Assembly: GCA_011033025.1 (NCBI GenBank)
Contig: WFMF01000071.1
Location: 124,001 to 188,000 of the forward strand
DNA: 64,000 nucleotides
Source of the DNA: Beroe forskalii
Taxonomy: Eukaryota; Ctenophora; Nuda; Beroida; Beroidae
Direction of reading: 5' to 3'
Positions within the stretch are counted from its first letter, which is position 1; each line of letters begins with the position of its first letter. Below the pieces are notes generated by a model. That model saw only the letters and a list, made by a program, of their open reading frames with translations, was not told the origin of the DNA and did no database searches. Position numbers and translations under genes: made by a program. This document shows positions 43,753 through 54,082 of this stretch, in pieces.

Positions 43753-45475
43753 TGGGTAACTACTCAAAATGTGGGGGGATGAAGTTAGTGCAGGATGCGC
43801 AGTTAATGACAAGTCCGTGGTTTCCTGCATCTACATTACCTTGTAAAATAGTTAAATAAAGGGTCCTGCTTTCCTGCATTTGCAACTACTCACAAGCTCA
43901 CAGTTGGTGAATACAGGATTACAGGCGATCAGAGCCCACAGGGAGCGTTAAGACATTGGCTCAAGTCTTACTAAGCATAGTTCATATTTCATATTATATT
44001 ATCTGTTTTTCGATTGCATCTTAACTTAGATTTTTGTTTATTCTAGATAAATGGATACTGTACTTACTACTTGAAAAAAAGTGTTTGATCACCCACTTGC
44101 TTTCATTGTTATAAAAAATCATTGATTTAAGTTTAAAAATCAAAGAGATTTGAAAGTGCCATGCATTCTACTGCTACTGTGTAAGAGATTATTAAATCGA
44201 AATTATGCAGTGCGTGAAAGTTTTGTTCGCTGCGTGATTGCAAACCCACTAGGGGCACCACAAAGGGCTTCTAAATGAATAAATATGAATAAAAAACATA
44301 CAGGTCCCTTCACAGGACACAAAACACCAATAAAGATTTCAAAAAGTGGCTGAAGACTGATTGTCAGACAAATTATAGAATCAAAATTATCGTGAGGACG
44401 AACAAGCCCTGTTTACTCACAAGCCCTGTTTACTCAAATACGGTCTATTATTCTTTGTGCATGACTTGGAGTTGGGGACACCCACACACATTTTTGGTTA
44501 TACAGTACGCGATGGCCGCCGATAATAAATAATTTCTTCTAATTCATACTATGGGAGCCGAAAAACCGTGTGTGGTAAATTTTGGTGCCTCATAATCACT
44601 CTTGCCGAACTGATGACTCTTTGTTCTTGTCTTAGCCCTGAGCACTTGTTGGTTTTAGACCTTAAATTATATTTAACACCATTGATTCTTTTTTCATTCG
44701 AGTGTGACACTTTCACAGATTTCCGCCAAGTTAACAAGTTATCAGTACTTTATTTTTGTTGAATATTTGGCACTCTCCGATGGCTATTATAACACGGAAT
44801 CGTTACAATAGTCAATGTTACCGCTATTGTGTGAGCAGTTGCTAATAACACTGGTCAGATAATATGTCGGATCATTAGTTGCGAAACCATTCGAGGTGCT
44901 CCTTCACGACGCCATCCCCTTTAATATCCCTCCCACTTTCCGCATGTACATGCCATAACATGTGCTCAATATCACTAATATTACTCTCAAATACGGTCTA
45001 TTATTCTTTGTGCATGACTTGGAGTTGGGGACACCCACACACACATTTTTGGTTATACAGTACGCGATGGTCTATTGATACCACTTCTTAGCATGTATAT
45101 GCCATATTATTCACCATGTGGTGGGGTTATTCCGGTTGAATAAAAACGTGTTATTTAGAGTTTTTTGTCATATTATTCCACCTTTTTTAGTATTATTCTC
45201 ACTTTTACCATGTTATTCCACTCTTACACCGTGTTATTTGCCATTTTTATGGTGTTATTCAACACTTTTCCCAAATTAGTGATACGACAGAACGTCCTTT
45301 TCTGCTGGGAGAGCTGGCACACTGCTAATTTGCCTGATCAGTAGATAATTGCTCTCCACCAAAAAAGTGATACAACGGAACGTCCTTTTCTGCTGTGAAC
45401 TGTACAGAATGCTAAAAATCTCAGCCCTTTAAAGGCTCAAAGCTTTGTACGTTTGTACACTTGGTGAATAATATC
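43753..45475. other. Non-coding stretch with an 80-bp direct repeat
   Basis: The segment GTCTATTATTCTTTGTGCAT ... CAGTACGCGATGG occurs at 44439-44513 and 44995-45069. A shorter pair with GAACGTCCTTTTCTGCTG is at about 45290-45320 and 45378-45402. No gene seen. Confidence 0.6.
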
Positions 45476-45648
45476 GTTACACAACTCATAAGTATGAAGT
45501 AACAGCTTGTTTTCAACTCGGGCTACGCCCTCGTTGAAAACAAATCATTATTCAACTCAGCCTTCGGCTTCGGTGAATAATGCGATTTATGCAACTCGCT
45601 TCGCTCGTGGCATAAATCATGTTACTTCACACTTATTCGTTGAGTAAC
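45476..45648. repeat. Cloverleaf-like palindromic element A
   Basis: Outer arms pair: GTTAC...ATAAGTATGAAGTAACA on the left with TGTTACTTCACACTTAT...GTAAC on the right. Inside are three hairpins: TGTTTTCAAC/GTTGAAAACA, ATTATTCA/TGAATAAT and GATTTATGC/GCATAAATC. Their loops are variants of TCGGGCTACGCCCTCG, TCAGCCTTCGGCTTCG and TCGCTTCGCTCG. It lies upstream of L2HGDH exon A, probably in an intron. Confidence 0.8.
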
Positions 45649-46493
45649 TCTATAATATGCCACTATGATGATGGTACCTACGCCCAGTGGTAGGGTGCTG
45701 ATGCTCTGATGTTCAATGACCAGTGGAGGCTGTACCCCTTGTGGACACTACAGCTGTCAAATCACTCTGCCTGACACAATAATACCATTATATGATTTGT
45801 ACGTCAGCCTTCGTACTTTCATTATACCAATCGCACCATAGAACGACACGGAATGATACTATAATGGGACATAACATATTGTCAGTTTGTCACATTTCAC
45901 GCAGGAATTACACTGGTGGGGTCATGAGCGATGGACGAGTAATGTGAAAGCATTATCTAATCATATTATTCGGGCTTATTGACATTTTGTGCCACGGGAA
46001 AGCTTCCTTGCTCCGTTGGATGTCACAAGGAAGTACTGGAATTAGCCTACGAAAGATACGGACTTAGCATATTCTGCTGGGTGTGCCAAAAAGTGGCCAA
46101 AATTATTTAAGAGAAATAACGATTATTGCATGATATTCGAAAGTTTTAATTATTCTAGCGGTCTGATGTTAATAAGTCGCATTGTTCAACTGATGATTGA
46201 AGTAACTTCGAACTTCCTTCTGCTCTTCTGATTGCGGCGTACAAGGGACGCAATGTTAATGGTCTTCAATTAAAAGTCGATGTATAAAGTAGTGCTGTAA
46301 AATTTGAAAAACTCTTAATCTATTTTCAAACTTTTACACTAATTTCAATAGCTTCATCGGAGTTTCTTATTAAACAAATTTTGGGATATGATAGGTAACA
46401 TATTTTGTGTTAATGAGTTAATGGCGCCAAAAATTCGAAATGTCTATTTCATGCTCCTGACGGTATTTCTAAGCCTCCATTACTAACTTTCAG
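45649..46493. other. Non-coding, probably intron before L2HGDH exon A
   Basis: Ends in the acceptor TACTAACTTTCAG at 46481-46493. No earlier L2HGDH exon was found here. Confidence 0.5.
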
Positions 46494-46610
46494 GGCGGAG
46501 TGAGGGCAATACACAGTCCTAATACTGGCATCGTGGACTGGAAGAGGGTGGCGTGTAGCTATGGAGACGACTTTACTGCGGCAGGAGGGACCGTACTTCT
46601 CAATCGCGAG
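46494..46610 (+). CDS. L2HGDH: L2HGDH exon A (first in the window)
   Basis: Encodes [19 protein letters not shown]... to LLNRE, 39 codons, phase 0 at both ends. Acceptor CTTTCAG; donor GAG|GTTTGC is weak. The segment with GIVDW...F...GG matches the substrate/FAD domain region of the family. Confidence 0.93.
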
Positions 46611-49600
46611 GTTTGCTTTCTTTCATTCTTCTTTACTCTTTTTCTTTTTTTTCATAGTTTATTTTCTGTTCCTTTGCCATGTTTATTTCTCTTTTCATCT
46701 ATTTTTTTAATGAATTCGGCCGAAAACCCATGATTTTCTGGCAGTCCTATTCCGACACGACCGGCTGGCCGGCCGGCTAGCCGATTAGCCGGCCGGCCAG
46801 TCGGTGAGCCAACCGGTTAGCCGGCTGGCTAGTCAATCAGCCGGTCGGCTAGCCGCCCGGCTTGCCAGTTTGGCAGTCTTGAACTATTCCGTGATGGGAG
46901 CATTTGTAGTAAGAATATGAATATGAACCACAAACTCGCATCTTCACTGTTTATTGCATGGGACCATTTTTTGCATATAGCATGTAGATTGTAGATCTAT
47001 AATTATTCACATATTATGTAACTATGTTATGCGAATAAAACACCTTATGCTTTATGCTGAATATATGTTATCAAAGATTAGCCCTTGTCGTGACTGGTAA
47101 TTAATTAGTTAATAAACATTCATTACTCGTTCTCAGCACAATATAAGCCACATTCCGAAATAATTAATAAAATAATAAACTTAATAAATCTCCATCTTAG
47201 CCAGCAATGCACAAGCTGGAAGCACTATGTATTGAGCATTCTATGCTCTGCTCTGTTGTGGCATCTTGTGAAATATGCTCTTCAGCTTTCACCGTGGGTA
47301 TATAGTTTAGATTCTTCAGTGGTAATGAAAAAACCGGTTCAGCCCATTCGTGGAAACTGGAAATAAGGAAATGAGCGTCCGAAAAGAGTGCTGATGGAAT
47401 GTTCCATAGAAACGATGAGTTACCTAAAGTCTTCGGCAATTCAAATAAAATTATTACAAAATGTTTATAGGATTATGTCAACTATCCTTGGTTGCACGAT
47501 ACATGTAAACTGGCACGCTGTAAGGACCTGCCACAGGACCAAAACTGCATGGATGCAGTCAAAACCCACATTAACCCACTATTTATGGCCCAGAGCATCC
47601 AAAGATTTCTTCAAGTGAAATCCGATTGCTATATCTGGCCCAAAGCACTGATATATATATATTCTGTAACACATTGGTTCCAGTTAAAGTATGGTTAATA
47701 CATTTTGTAACACATTTTCCCAGAAACTCAGAAAGTTTTTGAGGACTTTGATCATTGTCACTGACTATCTATGGCCAATAGTATTCAGAGGTGTCTTTTA
47801 ATCTAGAAACTAAAAACTAACAATCCAATTTTGTTGGGAAACTTTGTTCTACTTCTGACGAAATCTATATTAATAATTTCAGAGTGTTCGTGCATCTGTC
47901 TGTCTGTGTAAAATGACTATTTAAGAAGTGCATTTGATATTTTTGATCGTTTTTTTTTCGGGAAAATCTTCTCCCAATTAAGGGGCTTATTATTATTTAA
48001 GGAAAATTTGAATTGGACCATCCGTTGATTAGTTATTTGCATAATCAATATCATGCGTTTACTAATGCTAATATATGCTATGGAAAGGCAATACTATATA
48101 GGTGATCTCAAGTTACAAAGAATGTTGTACAGTGCATTTCCGCGAATACCTGTATCTGTAATTCTCGGTAAGCGGTAATGGTGATCCAATTACTTAACAA
48201 ATTCCAAGATGAGGTCATGAAGCAACTTGTAGCTGTTGGCTGCTGGATACAAGATGAACCAAAGGTATCAGGTTGATTGTATCCGCGAATCTTCGCGGGC
48301 AAACGCTAGTATCATATGAAACCATCCCTATTGCTAGTTTTTGTAATAAAATTTCTGCTAAAGAGTAGTGACCTATCATATTGCGCGCGTACCGTGCCGC
48401 GCGCGCAAGAGGCACATGTATGCATCATAATATCAGCAAATCACCTATAATAATGTAAGGCACTCACTATAGGTAGTGACTCACAAGCTAGTGAGTCACT
48501 AGCTAGTGAGTCACTAGCTAGTGACTCACAAGCTAGTGAGTCACTAGCTAGTGAGTCACTAGCTAGTGAGTCACTAGCTAGTGAGTCACTAGCTAGTGAG
48601 TCACTACCTAGTGAGTCACTACCTAGTGAGTCACTACCTAGTGAGTCACTACCTAGTGAGTTACAACCTAGTGAGTCACTACCTAGTGAGTCACTACCTA
48701 GTGAGTCACTACCTAGTGAGTCACTACCTAGTGAGTCACTACCTAGTGAGTCACTACCTAGTGAGTCACTACCTAGTGAGTCACTACCTAGTGAGTCACT
48801 ACCTAGTGAGTCACTACCTAGTGACGGATTGTCCCGGATTGCGGACTCACTAGGTCCTCAGTCCTGTGTGTCATAGGTCGAAGGCAGCAGGTAGAAAGGA
48901 AAGGTAGAAAGGGCTGAAGTGACGTACGTAAGTCTGAAAAATTACATAATGCATGTCATGCTTTCAATCTTCAAGAGATAGGTATGCCATCCAAACTGAA
49001 GCTATGGGGAATTAAATCTCGGTTTTACTTGTCCTTTTTATCAGTTAGTTCGACCTGTTGCTTTCCAACTTTGGAGACGCATTCGCGTTATAAACTCCCA
49101 ATACCCTCTTTTAGGTGAAACAAATCAAAGACGTGGGTCGTGAGATTCGAGTAGACTGTAGTAACAAGGAACGTATCCTTGCTAAACATGTCATAACGTG
49201 CGCAGGACTTCATTCGGACAGGTATATCATCGTATCATCGTTCGGTAACTTTCTAAGGAAGATACGAAACAATCCATTTCAAGTTTAAGAGTTGTTTTTT
49301 GTGAATATGGAAATAATGAATTATGAATGGCGGCCATGTGAAAATTGCAGAGCTTGGCTTTCTCTCCTCGTGACGCTTTATGATCGCTTCCCCAGGGTAG
49401 CCCAGAAAGCGGGAGGTAAGCAGGAGCCCACGATTGTTCCTTTCCGAGGGGAGTACCTCGAACTGAGGCCTGACAAACGCTACCTGGTCAACGGCAACAT
49501 ATACCCGGTACGACTTGTTGAGTCAGCGTCAAATCTAAAGTCACTTGACTGAAAATATGCGGATCTTCCTGTCTTCCATGGTCAGAATAAAAGAAGCGAT

Positions 49601-52078
49601 CATTCAGGCCAGTTGAGGGTGGTCCAACATATCAATGGTCAATTATTTTGATTTTAGGTACCAATATATATAGAAAACGAACAAATTTCCAGTCAATTGT
49701 CTTTTCATTTGCCGTCTACAATAATTGCATGTGCTTCCTATTTTGTCTCTTCTATTTAATAACAAAGTTAAATGGGAGTGTTCCTCTGCAGTTCAGCTGG
49801 TTTCGGCTTTCGCTAGAAAATTTTTTCAGCTTAACATCTGGTGAAACCAGAAACTTGACAAAAGTCTCCTTCAATTTTCAGGTCCCGAACCCAGATTTCC
49901 CATTTCTCGGGGTCCATTTCACACCGCGAATGGATGGAGCTATATGGGTAGGTAAGTTGGCTTTGTGAGTTGGAGAAGATAATTCTGCTGTAAGAGATGT
50001 TTCTCTTGTGAATATGCAGTCAGTCTCCCATACCGACGAGATTCATCATTCTCTATGATAGGGTTTCCATCTAGATATTATCTAGATATTATCAAGATAA
50101 TTTGCAAAAAATCATTGTCTATTTATCTAGATAAAAGATTTCAAGTAGATAATGGAAACTCTACTCTATGATAGTATGATGCAACTCCGAAGAATATATC
50201 AAAGCGCATTGAGCACTTTTCAGGTTACATTTAGGGATTAGTAATTTGGTAATTCATTCAATGCGAACCGTATAGGAACTTAAACTTCATTGGCTGGACC
50301 TTATTTTATACTCGCAGGACCTAACGCCGTCCTTGCTGGATCAAGGGAAGGTTACTCGTGGAGAGATGTAGATAAGAGGGACATGGCTGAAATGGCTTCT
50401 TTCAGGTTTATATATTCAGACTGCTGTCCACAGTCTTCTGGCTTTGCAACATACCCCGCAAAATGTGGCTGTAACCACTCATTTGCTGTGAAGAGTCTTG
50501 CTATGGCAACCAGCCTCTCCTTAAGATGTGCACGTTCATACATTGCTCTGGAACATTCTATCAACTTTAGTTTCATTCGTTGGCCCTTCAAACAAACAAA
50601 CAATCGTTGGTGTACTGTCAGTGTACGCTTGACCCCAATTTCTTCAGGGGATTATGGAAACTGGCCGTGCCCAATCTCTCATACGGCCTGAAGGAGATGG
50701 CTAAGTCTGCCCTGATGCCTTTACAACTATCTGATCTACAGCGCTTCATCCCCCAGCTCAAAATGTCTGATCTCGTCAGGTTTGTAGATTCTCAAGCATT
50801 TCAACAAATGGAGCCAGGAAGTGAGATTTGAGTCCCGATAAAGATACATTATTAAAGTACTATTATCAAAGTACTATTATTAAAGTACTATATTATCATG
50901 AATTATCATCTTCAAAGCTTATGAAATGTTGTACTTTCACTCCACTAATCAATAAAATTTCATACTTTATTTGCCTAAAAATAAAATTCCGCTGGAATGG
51001 GCAGCTCATCATTTTTAGCCCTCCTGCACAGTTTCCTATACACTTGGTTGAGTAAAACTGAACCGTGTGGCTGCGTTTGCGTGACCGGGAATATCAATAA
51101 GGGGCCATTCATAAAGGACGTCCGTGATCAGACAATGATTGAAGCTGATCAAAGGTTTCACCCCATGTTTCCTTCAGGGGCAGTGCCGTAGTTAGGGCCC
51201 AGACAATGATTGAAGCTGATCAAAGGTTTCACCCCATGTTTCCTTCAGGGCAGTACCGTAGTGAGGGCCCAGGCAATGATTGAAGCTGATCAAAGGTTTC
51301 ACCCCATGTTTCCTTCAGGGGCAGTGCCGTAGTTAGGGCCCAGACAATGATTGAAGCTGATCAAAGGTTTCACCCCATGTTTCCTTCAGGGGCAGTACCG
51401 TAGTTAGGGCCCAGGCAATGATTGAAGCTGATCAAAGGTTTCACCCCATGTTTCTTTCAGGGGCAGTGCCGTAGTTAGGGCCCAGGCAATGATTGAAGCT
51501 GATCAAAGGTTTCACCCCATGTTTCCTTCAGGGGCAGTGCCGTAGTTAGGGCCCAGGCAATGATTGAAGCTGATCAAAGGTTTCACCCCATGTTTCCTTC
51601 AGGGGCAGTGCCGTAGTTAGGGCCCAGACAATGATTGAGGCTGATCAAAGGTTTCACCCCATGTTTCCTTCAGGGGCAGTGCCGTAGTTAGGGCCCAGAC
51701 AATGATTGAGGCTGATCAAAGGTTTCACCCCATGTTTCCTTCAGGGGCAGTGCCGTAGTTAGGGCCCAGACAATGATTGAAGCTGATCAAAGGTTTCACC
51801 CCATGTTTCCTTCAGGGGCAGTGCCGTAGTGAGGGCCCTGGCAATGATTGAAGCTGATCATTTGATCAAAGGTTTCACCCCATGTTTCCTTCAGGGGCAG
51901 TGCCGGAGTTAGGGCCCAGGCGATGGCCCCGGACGGATCTCTCGTGGATGACTTCCAGTTCGACGAATCCTGCCACGGCATGCTGCATGTGCGAAATGCC
52001 CCTTCTCCAGCCGCAACCTCCTCCCTAGCCATCGCTGATCTGATTGTCGAACAAGCAGCCAAACATTTTAAACTGTAG
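46494..52078 (+). CDS. L2HGDH: L-2-hydroxyglutarate dehydrogenase, last seven coding exons
   Basis: FAD-dependent enzyme of the DAO family, mitochondrial in other animals, that oxidises L-2-hydroxyglutarate to 2-oxoglutarate. Exons: 46494-46610, 49115-49221, 49396-49507, 49882-49951, 50318-50405, 50648-50779, 51895-52078; 810 nt, 269 residues plus stop. All six junctions are GT-AG and phases agree (0,2,0,1,2,2). Family hallmarks: [65 protein letters not shown]. The usual protein is about 450 residues, so the N-terminal FAD-binding part is encoded elsewhere. No frame damage is seen. The introns are loaded with repeats. Confidence 0.95.
46745..46870. repeat. CCGGCCGGCTAG-type degenerate palindromic repeats in intron A
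   Basis: Runs of GCCGGCCGGC, CTAGCC and CGGCTAGC just downstream of exon A. GC-rich and self-complementary in an AT-rich intron. Confidence 0.8.
46871..48470 (+). other. L2HGDH intron A, unremarkable part
   Basis: AT-rich intron sequence. A GC hairpin TTGCGCGCG...CGCGCGCAA lies at 48381-48408. No other structure or gene seen. Confidence 0.5.
48471..48832. repeat. 15-bp tandem array (CTAGTGAGTCACTAC) in intron A
   Basis: About 24 nearly perfect units. Units of the AGCTAGTGAGTCACT type occupy the left third and ACCTAGTGAGTCACT units the right two thirds. Each unit has the palindromic core TGAGTCA. The SHYLV-repeat frame across it is an artefact. Confidence 0.95.
49115..49221 (+). CDS. L2HGDH: L2HGDH exon B
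   Basis: Encodes [15 protein letters not shown] ... [13 protein letters not shown] with the conserved CAG-SD motif. Acceptor CTTTTAG, donor AG|GTATAT, ends in phase 2. Confidence 0.93.
49396..49507 (+). CDS. L2HGDH: L2HGDH exon C
   Basis: Encodes [20 protein letters not shown] ... VNGNIYP. Acceptor CTTCCCCAG, donor CCG|GTACGA, ends in phase 0. Confidence 0.94.
49882..49951 (+). CDS. L2HGDH: L2HGDH exon D
   Basis: Encodes [20 protein letters not shown] through IWV plus one base of a Gly codon. Acceptor CAATTTTCAG, donor G|GTAAGT (optimal), phase 1. Confidence 0.94.
50067..50161. repeat. Small inverted-repeat element in intron D
   Basis: GGGTTTCCATCTAGATA at the left and TAGATAATGGAAACTC at the right form imperfect terminal arms, with TCTAGATA motifs inside. 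CTATGATAG occurs on both sides. Confidence 0.5.
50318..50405 (+). CDS. L2HGDH: L2HGDH exon E
   Basis: Encodes [20 protein letters not shown] and on to MASF, ending in phase 2. Acceptor ACTCGCAG, donor AG|GTTTAT. Confidence 0.93.
50648..50779 (+). CDS. L2HGDH: L2HGDH exon F
   Basis: Encodes [20 protein letters not shown] through LKMSDLV and part of Arg. Acceptor ATTTCTTCAG, donor AG|GTTTGT, phase 2. Confidence 0.94.
51101..51125. repeat. Solo terminal repeat of the GGGGCCATCC MITE
   Basis: GGGGCCATTCATAAAGGACG matches the terminal inverted repeat of the element at 57847-58173 with two changes. It lies eight bases before the first minisatellite unit. Confidence 0.65.
51133..51894. repeat. 71-bp minisatellite derived from the L2HGDH last intron-exon junction
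   Basis: Eleven units, starting at 51133, 51204, 51274, 51345, 51416, 51487, 51558, 51629, 51700, 51771 and 51842; the third junction is one base shorter and the last unit has an 8-base insertion (TTTGATCA). Each holds CCATGTTTCCTTCAG followed by GGGCAGTGCCGTAGTTAGGG, that is a 3' splice site plus exon start. The true exon start at 51895 is the right-hand end of the series. Confidence 0.95.
51895..52078 (+). CDS. L2HGDH: L2HGDH last exon (G)
   Basis: Completes Arg and encodes [20 protein letters not shown] ... [19 protein letters not shown] to the stop TAG at 52076-52078. Its acceptor TTTCCTTCAG and first about 25 bases are the parent or sister of the 71-bp minisatellite just upstream. The real exon reads GCCGGAGTT where repeat copies read GCCGTAGTT or similar. 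Confidence 0.95.
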
Positions 52079-52164
52079 TGGACAATTCTTGAGTGAAACC
52101 GATGGTTTGCGCAATTTTCAACAAGATTGCTTGGGCGCCCGTAACGTTCGTCGGTCGATCGAGT

Positions 52165-52332
52165 GGAGTTGGTCGATCGATCAACTCCATTTGAACGACT
52201 GATGTGTTTTACCAGTGGTCCCTAATGACTTGAATCGTGATTAAATGAGCAATATTTAGTTGTTTCCCTAATAGCTCAAAGATTTTCTATTTAAAACACA
52301 TCAAATGAAGTTGATCGATCGACCAATTCTAT
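52165..52332. repeat. Small foldback element after L2HGDH
   Basis: Arms GTTGGTCGATCGATCAACTC ... TGATGTGTTTTA (left) and TAAAACACATCA ... GTTGATCGATCGACCAA (right) are inverted relative to each other, about 40 bp each with small gaps. Confidence 0.65.
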
Positions 52333-52626
52333 TCGGCGCCTTGAATTTGTGAATGCTGATTCCATTTCCAATTGTTAAGTCTTGATTCTTTGTTAATCAT
52401 AGTTATACCGTGGCCGTTTCGGATAATATTTAAGCTCCAACGATTTATTGTTCAGTCTCCCATTTACCTCTAATTGACCTTTTTTTAACCGGCCCTTAAT
52501 AAGGACAACAACGACTTTGAGTTTGAAATTTTTGTCCAAAAGGCCGGTTAAAGCGGGGCCGATCAAACCAAAGGCCAGTTAATTTAGATCAGATGAAACT
52601 TTTTATTACTTTTTATTCGAAGTTTC

Positions 52627-52667
52627 CCCTAACCAGGGGTGTCGCGTAAAACTAGGGATCTGGTTAG
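52627..52667. repeat. CCTAACCAGG...CTGGTTAG hairpin, copy 2
   Basis: CCCTAACCAG and CTGGTTAGAG flank a loop with GTGTCGCG and CTAGGGAT. Related to 35749-35791. Confidence 0.6.
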
Positions 52668-52953
52668 AGCAAATTCGAAGTCATTAAATGTAGCACAGAT
52701 AATCATGATATTAGACCGGGATTTTTTTTATCATGAATAAAAGATGCAATTTACAAAAAAATTTTGGTTTGGCAACTGCTTGAAAAAATTTTTGTCCAAG
52801 GGACCGGTTCAAAAATGATTCGATTTTAGAAAAAGTAGCGAGCGCACGTACGTACGTCGTACTAACTGATCCCTTCTGCACTGATCTACAATCCACGCAA
52901 ATAACAACAAATACGTGCGTGTAGGATCAAATTGTCAAAGCGCGCTACGTTTA

Positions 52954-53720
52954 TACTGCCGTGATCTGGAAAAAGGAAGTAACTGCAAATTTTGAAGTTT
53001 TGGAGATATGGGTACCAAAATTTTCAGCTCGTTGAGCTCTACAAGATGAGCTAGGTCATTGGAATGAGAAATGCTCCTGAAAAACTCGAAAAGAAGTAAC
53101 TGCAGTTTTGAGAACATTTCAGCGATTTTGTGATTTTGTTATCTGGAAGAAGGAAGTATCTCACGCAGATACTTCCTTTTTCCAGATAAACCTGAAAATT
53201 GGGCACTTACTTCCCTTTTGAGACAGTTTTCTCCAGAGTGTTCAAATTATAATTTGTAAAAAGGAAGTATCTTACTGATTATTCATGCCTTATACTTCTT
53301 TTTTCTAGGTAATACTCTCATAAAGGCCAGAATTGAAAGGAAGTATCTTACATAGATACTTCCTTTTCAAAATAAACCTTGAAAATGTGTTAGTTACTTC
53401 CTCTACTGAACATAGTTTGGTGTGCTGTTTCAAGATAAAAGGAAGTAACTGACAAATGTCCCAGAAAAGGAAGTAACTGCAGTTTTAGTCGGAATTTCTT
53501 TCAAATCATTAGCAATTAACCCATTACTGTGGATGCACTGATTATTGAATAGAAATAAAAATTAGCGAGCGAGAATTTATGATCATTCACCTCTCAGTAT
53601 ATATGAATTTCACCATATCTATCCGAAAATAAATTGTCGATAAAATGTGAAACGCAAAAGTGCGATTATCTCGAAACGAAGTTCATGCTAGTTACTTCCT
53701 TTTTCCAAATCACGGCAGTA
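52954..53720. mobile_element. TA-flanked MITE-like element rich in GGAAGTA hairpins
   Basis: Terminal inverted repeats of about 31 bp with one mismatch (TACTGCCGTGATCTGGAAAA). TA is present on both outer sides. Inside, GGAAGTAACTGC and GGAAGTATCT / AGATACTTCC recur on both strands, giving further hairpins at about 53151-53190 and 53337-53370. Non-coding. Confidence 0.8.
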
Positions 53721-53897
53721 TAGTACCGTACATTTATTAAATTCCAGTAGGACTTTCGACCAAAAGGGAACCAAATCGTGCGCGGAAGTAAGCGTTTTTA
53801 CAATTTTCCCAAATTGAAGCAGAAAACATAATTGTATTATGTTTTCTGCTTTAATCTGGGGAAATAGCTCTGAATTATGATCCACTGTGCAGTCAAT

Positions 53898-54082
53898 CTG
53901 TAAAGCACGAATATCCCACGACCTCAAATCCATTTTAACTGCAACTTTCTTAATTTTTGCTGTATTTTTACCTCGCCATGCATATTATAAATGACGAGGC
54001 ATTGCGTAGTTGAGCCGTAAAAATAAATAGGGTTGCGGTTAAAATAGATTTGATATGTCGTTGGATATTCGTGCTTTTCAGA
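53898..54082. repeat. Foldback with about 52-bp arms
   Basis: AATCTGTAAAGCACGAATAT ... ATTTTAACTGCAAC is inverted at 54031-54082 with several mismatches. A separate hairpin AGCAGAAAACATAA/TTATGTTTTCTGCT precedes it at about 53818-53850. Confidence 0.75.

Noticed and set aside
43246..46493. Upstream L2HGDH exons with the FAD-binding glycine motif
   Set aside because: I looked for a G-x-G-x-x-G exon and the HQTGHNSG-type segment in all frames by eye and saw none; this is not an exhaustive search.
48596..48853. SHYLV-repeat protein
   Set aside because: Direct translation of the 15-bp intronic array; no codon-level conservation apart from the repeat.
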